From assembly GCA_041651175.1 (NCBI GenBank), contig JBAZJT010000011.1, positions 23,275-87,274 of the forward strand: DNA of 64,000 nt, read 5' to 3'. A program made the translations under genes and the position numbers. This DNA comes from Elusimicrobiales bacterium (lineage in GTDB: Bacteria > Elusimicrobiota > Elusimicrobia > Elusimicrobiales > Elusimicrobiaceae). The notes below the pieces were generated by a model, which worked only from the letters and a program-made list of their open reading frames with translations, searched no databases and was not told the DNA's origin. This document shows, piece by piece, positions 7,678-15,843 of this stretch; position 1 is the stretch's first letter; the number at the start of each line of letters is the position of its first letter.

Positions 7678-9290
7678 TGGCTGCGGCGCGCGCCGCGGCG
7701 GCGGCTGTTCTGGCTCTCTTTATACCCGGCGCGCAAGCCTCTGAGGTGGAATCTGCGCAGCGCCAGCCTCCCCCTTACTCCCGCACCTTTGAAACCGGCG
7801 GCTGGACCAATTCCGTGGCCTGGTCGCCGGACGGGCATATGTTTTGCGCGGCATCATCCGACGGGTTCGCCCGGGTATGGGACAAGGACGGCAATCTGCT
7901 CAAAACCGGCGCGCTGGGCGAGGCTTCGTGCGCGGTTTTCTCCCCGGACGGGAAATATCTGGCCGCCGGCGGCGCGGGCGGTGTTTTTCTGTACCGCCTG
8001 CCCTCAATGGAAGCGGCGGGGGAGCTCTCCCCGCGGAAAACCATCATCAAGTCGCTGGCCTGGTCGCCGGACGGGAAATACCTGGCCGCGGCCTCGCTTG
8101 ACGGCTCCGTAACCCTGGCCGGATTTCCCGCGTTGAAAAAGCTCTGCGCCGCCGACGCGCACGAGGGGGGGGCGGCTGCCGTTTCGTTTTCTCCGGACGG
8201 GAAACTGCTGGCCAGCGCCGGATACGACAGGACGGTGAAGCTCTGGCGCCTGCCGGATATGCAGCCGGAGCGGACGCTGCGCGGCTTCAACGGCAATGTA
8301 AACGCCGCCGTATTCTCCCCAGACGGCAAATTCCTGGCCGCTGCTGCCGACGACAGGTCTATACGGATATGGCGCGCAAAGGACTGGAAAAACATCCTCG
8401 CGGAAGAAAAAGCCCACAAAGACGCGCTTAACGCCGCCGCCTGGTCCCCGGACGGAAAACTTATCGCCACCGCGGGGGACGACGGCTTTGTCCGGCTATG
8501 GCTGGCAGAAGATATGACGCGGGTGCGCACCATAAAAAACTACAACCTAAGCGCGCTTTCGCTGGCCTTCTCGCCTGACGGGACGCAGTTGTCCGCGGGA
8601 TATTTGCTTGGCACAGCCAGGATATGGAACTGGAAGCGAGAAACAGCGGTTATAACTGCGCGCAAGGCCTTCATTAACACCGGCAAGGACAAGCTGTCGC
8701 TGCGCCTTGGCGAGAGAATCACCCTGCAATGGGACGAAAACCCCACCGGCAGAATCGTCTACGCCGAAACAGACTCCGCGCGCGGACGGGTCAAACGGAA
8801 GCTGCTCGGGTTTTCGGACAGGTTCGCCCCGGTGATACGAATAATCTCCAAAACCCGCGAGGGCCGGCGGCTGCGCATAAAAGGCGTGGTCTACGACGAC
8901 TGCGCCGTTTCCGACGTAACCATAGCCGGACGCGACGCCGAGTGGGCATCCGGCAAAGCCGCCTACGCCGATTATTCCGACGCTTTTCCCTTCACAGCCG
9001 AGATTGCGCTTCCCCGTTCCGGCCCCGCGCCACTGATAAGCGCGCAGGATTATGCCGGACACCGCTCCAGCCTGGCCTTAACCGATGCTCCGGCGGAACA
9101 CTGGGCGCCCCAGGTGGCAGAGATAAAAGCCGCCCGCCCCGCCCCGCTGATGAGCGCGGTGGATTCCGAGGCCAAAGTCGTGCGCATGGTCCCCGCCGGC
9201 GAGCCGCTTCTGGCGGTGGGCTACCGCAAGAACTGGTACCGTCTTGACGACGGCCTCTGGATATCCGCAGACGCCGTCACCGGCAGATAA
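7677..9290 (+). CDS. Exported seven-bladed WD40 protein with C-terminal SH3-like domain
   Basis: A 537-residue protein whose ATG shares one base with the kinase stop (TGATG), so the two are probably translationally coupled. Residues 1-22 form a signal peptide. Seven WD40 blades follow (about 38-325), each with a clear WSPDGK or FSPDGK turn and a terminal W-x-x or L-W strand. A beta-rich middle region (about 330-480) and a C-terminal SH3-like segment (about 485-537, ending in NWYRLDDGLWISADAV) complete it. It probably acts in the same compartment as the kinase sensor domain and could be its partner or ligand-binding subunit; that is inference from coupling and shared architecture. Confidence 0.88.
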   Translation: MAAARAAAAAVLALFIPGAQASEVESAQRQPPPYSRTFETGGWTNSVAWSPDGHMFCAASSDGFARVWDKDGNLLKTGALGEASCAVFSPDGKYLAAGGAGGVFLYRLPSMEAAGELSPRKTIIKSLAWSPDGKYLAAASLDGSVTLAGFPALKKLCAADAHEGGAAAVSFSPDGKLLASAGYDRTVKLWRLPDMQPERTLRGFNGNVNAAVFSPDGKFLAAAADDRSIRIWRAKDWKNILAEEKAHKDALNAAAWSPDGKLIATAGDDGFVRLWLAEDMTRVRTIKNYNLSALSLAFSPDGTQLSAGYLLGTARIWNWKRETAVITARKAFINTGKDKLSLRLGERITLQWDENPTGRIVYAETDSARGRVKRKLLGFSDRFAPVIRIISKTREGRRLRIKGVVYDDCAVSDVTIAGRDAEWASGKAAYADYSDAFPFTAEIALPRSGPAPLISAQDYAGHRSSLALTDAPAEHWAPQVAEIKAARPAPLMSAVDSEAKVVRMVPAGEPLLAVGYRKNWYRLDDGLWISADAVTGR

Positions 9291-9495
9291 TCCCAGCGGT
9301 TCCGCTATGCCAAGCAGCAGCGCGCCTACCGGATGCTGAAAGAAGCCTTCCGCCCGTATCCCGTAGATTTGCCGCCCGCAAAAAAAGTTTGTTATTCCAA
9401 AGAATAATCTGCAATCGCCGGCGGGACGCCGGGACAGAATTGGCGCGCCCGGATTTTGCCGTCGGCAAAATCCGGGCGCGGCTCAAAACAGACTT
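9291..9495. other. Intergenic region with a long perfect inverted repeat (9444-9480)
   Basis: No gene seen. The notable element is a 17-bp inverted repeat (9444-9460 with 9464-9480) around a 3-nt centre, between two convergent genes (WD40 protein and NYN protein). It could act as a bidirectional transcription stop although neither side has a convincing U-tract. Confidence 0.6.
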
Positions 9496-10263
9496 TCAGG
9501 AATGCACGGGCTCGCGGGGGGCGAGCTTCTGGATGGTTTTGTCCAAATCAAGGAAACCGTCGCAGGTCTGGCGCAGCTCCCAGGACTGGCCGATTTTGAA
9601 GCCCGCCAGATACACCTTCTTGCCGGTAGCCTGAACCGCTTCCACCATCTGGACGAAATCGGCGTCGCCGGTGAGAATTATGGCGGTGTCGTAGGCGTTC
9701 TGATAGCACAGCGCCAGCATGTCGGAGACAAGAAACACGTCCACGCCTTTTTGCACATAAGCGCCTTTGCCGCGCGGGTCCCGGCGCAAATTGGTCAGCT
9801 TCACCTTTATGCCGCGGAAACGCAGCGCCTCGTAGAATTTGAGACGCTCGCGCTCGCATTCGTAGCGGCTTTTGGCCAGAACATCCTCGGCGGAGAGGAT
9901 ATGCCAGAACTCGTGTTCGTTGGGCGGCCATTCGCCTACTCCAGCCAGCCGCTCGCGCGAAAGCTCCATCAGCCGGCCCCAGGCCATGCCTTGCCGGGCA
10001 TGGTCCATGTCGGACCAGGCGCGTGAATGGGCTTTGAGTTTCTGCTCCGCCGCGCCGCAGGCTTTTAGCGTCTCCTCCCGAAGTTCATCGTCTGAAAATA
10101 TTGGCGGCTTGGCATTGTAATAATAGGCGCGGATAAGCTCAATGCCGGTCTCGGCGGCAAGGGCCTTTATCATGTCGGAGAGGTCCACGCGGGGGGTTTT
10201 GCCATACGCGGTCTGATAGGACTGGTAAAAATACTCGCCGTCAATAAACATCATGCCTTTCAT
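9496..10263 (-). CDS. NYN-domain (LabA/DUF88-like) putative ribonuclease
   Basis: A 255-residue protein of the NYN branch of PIN-like nucleases. The acidic metal-site residues are visible: MMFIDGEYFY near the start, KGVDVFLVSDML in the middle and LTGDADF towards the end. A helical insertion (about 60-140) precedes the second motif. The ATG at 10263 is preferred because AGGAG lies seven bases upstream; the ATG at 10269 is too close. NYN proteins cleave RNA in turnover or maturation, and the target here is unknown. It lies 51 bp beyond the lysA stop, so it may be the tail of that leftward operon. Confidence 0.85.
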   Translation of the reverse strand: MKGMMFIDGEYFYQSYQTAYGKTPRVDLSDMIKALAAETGIELIRAYYYNAKPPIFSDDELREETLKACGAAEQKLKAHSRAWSDMDHARQGMAWGRLMELSRERLAGVGEWPPNEHEFWHILSAEDVLAKSRYECERERLKFYEALRFRGIKVKLTNLRRDPRGKGAYVQKGVDVFLVSDMLALCYQNAYDTAIILTGDADFVQMVEAVQATGKKVYLAGFKIGQSWELRQTCDGFLDLDKTIQKLAPREPVHS

Positions 10264-10320
10264 AATCATTCTCCTTTGGTATTCGGGTATGTCCAGTTTA
10301 CAAGAAGGCTAATAACGCCG

Positions 10321-11547
10321 TCAACATCTTTCCGCGCGGACAAGGTCTTCGTAGGTTTCCCGGCGGCGGATTATGCGCCATTTGCCGGTTTTGGAAACCA
10401 TAACCTCCGCCGCGCGCGGGCGGGAATTATACTGCGACGACATTGACATCCCGTAGGCCCCGCAGGACAGAACCGCCAGAATATCGCCCTGCCGGGGGGG
10501 GGATATTTTCATATTGACGCCCAGAAAATCGCCGCTTTCGCACACGGGCCCGACTATGTTGAAAACCGCCGCCCTGCCTCCGGCGGAAAGACTTACAACC
10601 GGATGCGCCGCGCCGTAAAGCGCGGGACGGAGCAAATCGTTCATGGCGGCGTCAACGACGGCGAACTTCTTGCCGCCGCTTTGCTTGCGGTAGATAACTT
10701 TAGCCAGCAGCAGGCCCGCCGGCGCGGCTATGGAGCGCCCCGGCTCCACCATAACCGTCGCGCCGCAGCCGCGCAGCACTTTCAGCGCGCGGGCAAGCAT
10801 TTTTTCCGGCGGGTCGGGGGGGAGGCCTTCCTCGCAATGCCAGCCGCCGCCTATGTCTATATGCGAAAGCCGCGCGCCCAGGTGGTTTTGCAGCTCCCCG
10901 CGCAGCCACAGCAGGAAGCGCGCGTTCTTTTCAAACACCGAGACATCCTTTATCTGCGAGCCCAGATGGCTGTGAACCGCCACCGGCTCCAGAAAACGGC
11001 TTTTGGCGGCCATGCGGTAAATCCCGACCGCCTCGCCGACGGAAACGCCGAATTTGGAGCCCTTTTTGCCGGTGGAGATATATTTGTGCGTGCGCGGGTC
11101 TATATCCGGGTTGATGCGCACCGATATGCTGCACCGCCTGCGCAGGCGCGAGGCCGTTTTCTCCAGCGCGGCGGCTTCCTCCGCCGATTCCAGATTTATA
11201 AACAGTATGCCCGCCTTAATAGCGGCTTCATGCTCGGCATCCGTCTTGCCGACGCCGGTGAATATGATTTTGCGCGGCTCAAAACCGGCTTCCAGCGCGC
11301 GGGCCAGCTCCCCGCCGGAAACCACGTCCGCGCCGGCCCCCAAAGCCGCCAGTTTGCGGCATACCGACAGGTTGGAATTGGCCTTCAACGCGTAGCAAAT
11401 CAGATGCCCGCAGCCGGCAAGCGGTTTTTCGTAGGAGAAAAACCTGTCTTCCAGTTCTTTCTCCGAATACACAAAAACTGGCGTGCCGGCCCGGGCCGCT
11501 ATATCGCGCAGCAGCCCGGCGGCAACAGGAAGATGATATTGCTTCAT
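10321..11547 (-). CDS. lysA: Diaminopimelate decarboxylase
   Basis: Cytoplasmic PLP enzyme that decarboxylates meso-diaminopimelate to L-lysine. The 408-residue length is normal. The PLP lysine lies in CYALKANSN (K55). HSHLGSQI, the phosphate-binding DIGGG and EPGRSI follow, and the active-site cysteine from the partner subunit is in GPVCESGDF. The substrate-side motif SSQYNSRPR is near the C-terminus. The gene overlaps ychF by four bases (ATGA), so it is translated from the same mRNA as ychF and the upstream nucleotidyltransferase pair. Confidence 0.96.
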   Translation of the reverse strand: MKQYHLPVAAGLLRDIAARAGTPVFVYSEKELEDRFFSYEKPLAGCGHLICYALKANSNLSVCRKLAALGAGADVVSGGELARALEAGFEPRKIIFTGVGKTDAEHEAAIKAGILFINLESAEEAAALEKTASRLRRRCSISVRINPDIDPRTHKYISTGKKGSKFGVSVGEAVGIYRMAAKSRFLEPVAVHSHLGSQIKDVSVFEKNARFLLWLRGELQNHLGARLSHIDIGGGWHCEEGLPPDPPEKMLARALKVLRGCGATVMVEPGRSIAAPAGLLLAKVIYRKQSGGKKFAVVDAAMNDLLRPALYGAAHPVVSLSAGGRAAVFNIVGPVCESGDFLGVNMKISPPRQGDILAVLSCGAYGMSMSSQYNSRPRAAEVMVSKTGKWRIIRRRETYEDLVRAERC

Positions 11548-12617
11548 ACGTTAAAACGAAACAGGCACACGTCGCCGTCCTTGATATTGTAATCCCTGCC
11601 TTCCGAGCGTATGAGGCCTTTTTCGCGCAGCGTCTTCTCGCTGCCGTGACGGTCTATATCCTCAAAAGAATAGACTTCGGCGCGGATGAACCCGCGCTCT
11701 ATGTCGGAATGGATTTTGCCGGCGGCGCGCGGCGCGGGAAACCCTTCCGGGATAAGCCAGGAGCGCACCTCAATCTCTTCCCCGGCGGTGAAAAATGAAA
11801 TCAGGCCCATCAGCTTCTGAGAAGCGCGGGCGACTTTTTCAAGGCCGGTGTAATGCTCGCCGCTTTCGGCCAGGAAGGCGCGGCGCTCGTCCTCGCCCAG
11901 TTCGGCCAGTTCGGCCTCCACCTTCACGCAAAGCTCCACAAAACCCGCGCCGCGCGCGGCGGCAAGCCCGGACAAAATCTTGGAAGCCCCGGCATTGGGT
12001 TTTTCCGAATTGTTGCCCACAAAAAGCGTCGGTTTCAGGGTGAGAAGCTGAAGCTGCGCCGTCTCCTCCGGCGCAAGGCCAAGCGAGGAGGCCGGTTTTC
12101 CCGCCGCAAGAACGGCCTGCACGCGCTTTAGCGTTTCCAGCGCGGTTCTTGCCGTTTTGTCGCCGGCGCGGCACTGGCCTTCCAGCCGGGGAATCATCTT
12201 TTCCACCGTCTCCAGGTCGGCCAGCATAAGCTCGGTCTCTATTATTTCCACGTCGCGCGCGGGGTCCACCCCGCCCATGACGTGGATGACGTTGTCGTCC
12301 TGGAAAAGGCGCACCACATGAATCACCGCGTCCACTTCGCGTATATTGGCCAGGAATTTGTTGCCCAGCCCCTCGCCCTTGCTTGCGCCTTTGACAAGGC
12401 CGGCGATGTCAACAAAACGCAGCGGCGCGGCGGTTTTTTTCGGCGGCTTGAATATTTCAAATAGCCGGTCCAGCCGGCGGTCCGGCAGCGGCACCACGCC
12501 CACGTTGGGGTCTATGGTGGTGAACGGATAGTTGGAAGACGCCGCCCCCGCGTTTGTCAGCGCGTTGAACAGCGACGATTTGCCCACATTGGGCAGCCCT
12601 ATTATTCCGGTTTCCAT
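11544..12617 (-). CDS. ychF: Ribosome-binding GTPase/ATPase YchF
   Basis: Obg-family P-loop NTPase of 357 residues, close to the usual 363. G1 is GLPNVGKS (7-14). The switch region NYPFTTIDPNVGVV is typical of YchF, G3 is in the DIAGLVKGAS stretch, and the usual NxxE position reads NNSE near residue 205. This loss of the NKxD motif is why YchF proteins prefer ATP. A helical insertion and a C-terminal TGS domain (about 275-357) follow. It associates with ribosomes and acts in stress responses. It overlaps the upstream nucleotidyltransferase gene by 16 bp and lysA by 4 bp. Confidence 0.96.
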   Translation of the reverse strand: METGIIGLPNVGKSSLFNALTNAGAASSNYPFTTIDPNVGVVPLPDRRLDRLFEIFKPPKKTAAPLRFVDIAGLVKGASKGEGLGNKFLANIREVDAVIHVVRLFQDDNVIHVMGGVDPARDVEIIETELMLADLETVEKMIPRLEGQCRAGDKTARTALETLKRVQAVLAAGKPASSLGLAPEETAQLQLLTLKPTLFVGNNSEKPNAGASKILSGLAAARGAGFVELCVKVEAELAELGEDERRAFLAESGEHYTGLEKVARASQKLMGLISFFTAGEEIEVRSWLIPEGFPAPRAAGKIHSDIERGFIRAEVYSFEDIDRHGSEKTLREKGLIRSEGRDYNIKDGDVCLFRFNV

Positions 12618-13141
12618 GATTTGTCAAATGTCCTGCCAAGCGCCGCCTCAAAATCGGCCAGCCAGCGTGAAATATATTCCCCGTCAAAGCCAGGATTTTT
12701 GAGAGCGACGATGCGTGCATCCTCCAGGTCTTTCGGCCTGCCCGCGATAATTTTGTGGACTATCACATCCTCAAGCGAGGCAAATTTCACCTTCGTCCCG
12801 CATAACTCCACGGAACGGGCGCGGGCTATCGCCTGGCGCTCGTAAGGCGTCCAGGAAAATATGAAATCCACCCGTATTCCGGTGGCAGTGTCCTGCGCGG
12901 GAAATATCATCGTGGATTTGGCGAATTCCGCCGCGTCCCCGGCCAGGGATTTCAGGCCTATGCGCGCCGCGCATTCCGCCACCGGCCCGGCGCCGTCCGC
13001 GTCCAGCCCCAGGGTTATGTCTATATCCTTTGTAAGCCGCGGCTCCCCGTACAAAAGAACGGCCTGTCCGCCTATCACCATATAGGGGATGCCGCGCGCG
13101 TCCAGTTCAGCGGCTATTTTGGCGAGCAGTTCCTGAAACAT
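12602..13141 (-). CDS. AbiEii-like nucleotidyltransferase
   Basis: A 179-residue protein with a minimal nucleotidyltransferase fold. GG at 24-25 and the catalytic pair D39 and D41 in LTKDIDI match the GG...DxD signature, with a third acidic position likely in VDFIFS. A conserved helix with DVIVHKIIAGRPKDLEDA follows, as in the AbiEii/DUF6036-type families. Such enzymes include toxins that add nucleotides to tRNA (type IV toxin-antitoxin systems), but chromosomal homologues may have other roles. It overlaps the small upstream gene by 35 bp and ychF by 16 bp. A toxin role is inference. Confidence 0.78.
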   Translation of the reverse strand: MFQELLAKIAAELDARGIPYMVIGGQAVLLYGEPRLTKDIDITLGLDADGAGPVAECAARIGLKSLAGDAAEFAKSTMIFPAQDTATGIRVDFIFSWTPYERQAIARARSVELCGTKVKFASLEDVIVHKIIAGRPKDLEDARIVALKNPGFDGEYISRWLADFEAALGRTFDKSWKPE

Positions 13142-13331
13142 GGTTTATGGCTAATGCGAGATTGATTTTATCCTCTATTCCGTCAAGAGGCTGTCTGAGC
13201 GGCAAAACACCAAGCAAAACAGCTTCTTCGCGCATAGCCTCGTAAATTCTGATGTTCCGCCCGTAATCCGGCGGAGACAGGCGCATGATGTCGTCGTCCA
13301 GTTTCCGCAGCAGATGGGGGTTTCGTATCAC
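13107..13331 (-). CDS. Small helical partner protein of the nucleotidyltransferase
   Basis: A 74-residue unrecognised protein starting at GTG 13331, mostly helical and charged. It overlaps the nucleotidyltransferase start by 35 bp, a tight arrangement typical of two-gene antitoxin-toxin modules. The motif EAVLLGVLPL followed by GIEDKINLALAINH resembles small proteins I have seen upstream of AbiEii-type nucleotidyltransferases. No DNA-binding motif is visible, so if it is an antitoxin it may act by protein contact. Function is inferred only from position. Confidence 0.55.
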   Translation of the reverse strand: MIRNPHLLRKLDDDIMRLSPPDYGRNIRIYEAMREEAVLLGVLPLRQPLDGIEDKINLALAINHVSGTARQNSR

Positions 13332-13343
13332 ACCGTCATTCTA

Positions 13344-14036
13344 TCATTTATCCAGATACGGCGCGAATACGCGGGCGAGGTCCCTGACGCTCAGCGACAC
13401 GTCCGCCATCACCATCGCAAACACATCCAGATTGACCAGGGAGTTGATTACGGAATCTTTTTCGGCGGCGCCGCGGATACGCTCGGCGAAATCGCGGTTG
13501 ACGGAGCGTATATCGTCGTACATGCTGACCAGTTTCTGCAGTTCCCAGTCCGGGCACAGCCCCTCTTTCATCCTGAAATACTGCGCGCCCATGTACATGG
13601 TGAAAACGCGGTAAACCGTCTCCTCCACGGTTGAAAACGGCAGATGATACATCGCCATGGGCTTTAGCTTGTCCATCACCGGGCAGCCGCTGGAGGACAT
13701 GTATATGCCCAGCAGCGAGTAAAGCCCTTCGTTGAGCGAGGCCGCCTTTGTTACCGTGCGCGCGGAACTGGCCACGGAGACATACGCGCTGGCGCAGGAC
13801 ATTATCTCGCCGAAATCCGCCACCAGCCGGGAGATATTGGCCGCTATCGGGCAATGACTTGTGTAGCGCGAATCCAGCGGGCAGTTCCGGCATTTGCGGT
13901 ATTCCAGCAGCGTCCACGGCGGCGGGTCCGGCGCATCATCCTCCTGAACCACCAGCAGGGTGGCGGGGTCTATGGAAACGTGGAATTCCTTGGTGCGCCC
14001 GTCATCCAGCTTAAAGGTATATTTCCAATTCTGCAT
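13344..14036 (-). CDS. Uncharacterised protein with CxxCPLD...CPIA cysteine motif
   Basis: A 230-residue cytoplasmic protein of unknown function. The ATG at 14036 shares one base with the stop of the esterase gene (TGATG), so the two are coupled. The N-terminal 60 residues look like a small beta domain (MQNWKYTFKLDDGR...). A cysteine cluster then occurs at about 62-80: CRNCPLD, then HCPIA about ten residues later. These four-cysteine-type spacings could hold zinc or an Fe-S cluster, but this is unproven. The rest is helical. There is no signal peptide despite the exported partner gene. Confidence 0.7.
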   Translation of the reverse strand: MQNWKYTFKLDDGRTKEFHVSIDPATLLVVQEDDAPDPPPWTLLEYRKCRNCPLDSRYTSHCPIAANISRLVADFGEIMSCASAYVSVASSARTVTKAASLNEGLYSLLGIYMSSSGCPVMDKLKPMAMYHLPFSTVEETVYRVFTMYMGAQYFRMKEGLCPDWELQKLVSMYDDIRSVNRDFAERIRGAAEKDSVINSLVNLDVFAMVMADVSLSVRDLARVFAPYLDK

Positions 14037-15508
14037 CAATGCCCCCCGAACTTGTCCACCGAGGCGGATATTTCCACCCGCTCCGAATCCGCCAGCACCG
14101 GCCTGCCGGCTGTATCCTCTCCGGAGGCGTCCTTTTCCGCCCGCGCCCACGAGCCGAGCGTGAATTTGAAAGTCCCGCCCGCGCCGCGCGGCAGCTTCAC
14201 CGAACCGCGGTACAGCCGCCGGTTGGCCGAATCGCGCGACAGTTCCACGGCGTCGGCCTTCCAGGAGCCGAACTGCGGCAGGCTGCCGGAGACAAAAACC
14301 CGCGTCCCCGCCGGCAGCCCCGGCGGCGCGATTAAGCGGAAAGACACGGCGCTTTCCGCCGGAACCGTTTTTTTCAGCAGCACCTGCGCCGAAAACGGCT
14401 GCCCCTCATACTGCGCGGACAAAATCACCGGCCCCGGCTCCGCGCCGTGCGCCAGGCGGAAAACCCCTCCGTCCCGCACGAAATAAGGCGGGGACGATCT
14501 GGCCGTCGGCGGGATATAATCCGCCTCAAGCCCGCCGGCAAAGGAAAGCCGCGCGCTCAGCAGCACGGTCTCCGGCATCAGGTTTTTAACGCCCGCCTCC
14601 GCGGAGCTGGCCGCAGGTTTAAGCGAGACCAGCCGCATATCCTCCCCGCCGAAAAACCAGCGCAGCGGACGGGAAAGGCGGCGCGCAAGCCCGCGCTCGC
14701 CGTAAACGCCGGAGCGGTCCGCATAAGCAAGCAGGTTTTTTCCGTAGACCAGCTTGTCCAGCAGCGCGACTTCAACGGCGGCCATTTCCACCGGGCCGGA
14801 CATGATGCCCCTGCCGTATTCGCCCTCCAGCAAGCTGGCGTCAATCCATATTTTCACCTCCGGCGGGAAAGAGCCGCTCAGGACGGCGGATAGGCCGGCG
14901 GCATCCAGCTTGGGGGAAAGCGCGGCGCAGTTCAAAAACCCGCCGCGCGACGCCATATACAGCGCCGCCGCCCCCGAGGAAAACGCGCCGGCCACGGCCC
15001 GGCTGCCAGCCCCCGGCAGGGCGCGGTAATTGGTTTCTATATAAGGAATTAAATCACGCGACAGGAATTCCGCATAAGCCTTCGCTCCGCCGGAGCTTGC
15101 GCCGACCGCGAAATCCCCGGAGGAAGCCGGGTCTATTCCCACGGCCAGCGCCTTGCCGGCGCCGCCTCTGGCGCGCAGCTCCGCCATAACACCGGAGACG
15201 GGGACATAAGGCTCTTTTCCCGGCCAGGAAAATATCCTAATTCCGGGGAAATACACCGTTGGATAGCTTTCCCGCGACCCGTCGTATCCCTCCGGCAGCA
15301 GCACTCGCACGGTGCGCGTTCCGCCCAGTGCCGGAGAATAAAAGCGGGTGATGGTGTTCATGTCGCCGCGCTCGTATATATGCAGCCCGGAAAATGCGTC
15401 CGGTTTGGGGCGCGGCGCCAGCACGTTTTCGGATTGAGGCTGCGCCGCCAGCAGAGGTTGCACGGCAAGCGCAGACAGGAGCCATATGAATATAAAAAAC
15501 AGCCGCAT
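14036..15508 (-). CDS. Exported esterase-family protein with C-terminal starch-binding-like (CBM20) domain
   Basis: A 490-residue secreted protein with a signal peptide (about 1-21). The middle resembles the Fes/esterase-D alpha/beta-hydrolase family: TRTVRVLLPEGYDG, SYPTVYFPG and a C-terminal part of the barrel with IPYIETNYRALPG. The expected nucleophile elbow reads AGAFSSG instead of the usual GxSxGG, so catalytic competence is uncertain. Residues about 395-455 match CBM20-type folds (VSGSLPQFGSWKADAV, then FKFTLGSW). The gene starts with no Shine-Dalgarno site just after a TAGCAT-like -10, so the mRNA may be nearly leaderless. Confidence 0.75.
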   Translation of the reverse strand: MRLFFIFIWLLSALAVQPLLAAQPQSENVLAPRPKPDAFSGLHIYERGDMNTITRFYSPALGGTRTVRVLLPEGYDGSRESYPTVYFPGIRIFSWPGKEPYVPVSGVMAELRARGGAGKALAVGIDPASSGDFAVGASSGGAKAYAEFLSRDLIPYIETNYRALPGAGSRAVAGAFSSGAAALYMASRGGFLNCAALSPKLDAAGLSAVLSGSFPPEVKIWIDASLLEGEYGRGIMSGPVEMAAVEVALLDKLVYGKNLLAYADRSGVYGERGLARRLSRPLRWFFGGEDMRLVSLKPAASSAEAGVKNLMPETVLLSARLSFAGGLEADYIPPTARSSPPYFVRDGGVFRLAHGAEPGPVILSAQYEGQPFSAQVLLKKTVPAESAVSFRLIAPPGLPAGTRVFVSGSLPQFGSWKADAVELSRDSANRRLYRGSVKLPRGAGGTFKFTLGSWARAEKDASGEDTAGRPVLADSERVEISASVDKFGGH

Positions 15509-15843
15509 TTGTCAATGCTACAAAATTTGACGATATTCTGTCCGAATAAGCCCTGAAAACGGCTCTTCTCCGGCAAGTTGTGAACAGGTTTTAGCAGTAA
15601 CCCCTTTAGATGAGGCAAATTACGGCGCAAGCCGGTCCTTTCTCTTTTCTCCGACGGAGTTTCGTCAGAGGCAGAGACGGACGGGGGCTGCTTGCGCCAC
15701 AGGCGCGGACGCGGTTATCCACAGTTTTGGTCTGGTTATCCACAGCCCTTCAGGCCTGCGCCGGTTTTTCGCCGGAAACCGCCCTTTCAACACTATAATC
15801 CACAGGTTATCAACAGGTGTGAACATCACAGGAGATTTGCGGG
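15509..15843. other. Intergenic region with DnaA-box cluster (candidate replication or DnaA-regulated element)
   Basis: No gene. It contains two perfect TTATCCACA boxes (15715-15723 and 15736-15744, starts 21 bp apart) and two one-mismatch boxes, TAATCCACA (15796-15804) and TTATCAACA (15807-15815). All four are in the same orientation. Weaker reverse-strand boxes occur at 15579-15587 and 15818-15826. A short AT-richer stretch lies near 15515-15545. No dnaA or dnaN gene is in the window. The density far exceeds chance for a 9-mer. Confidence 0.65.
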
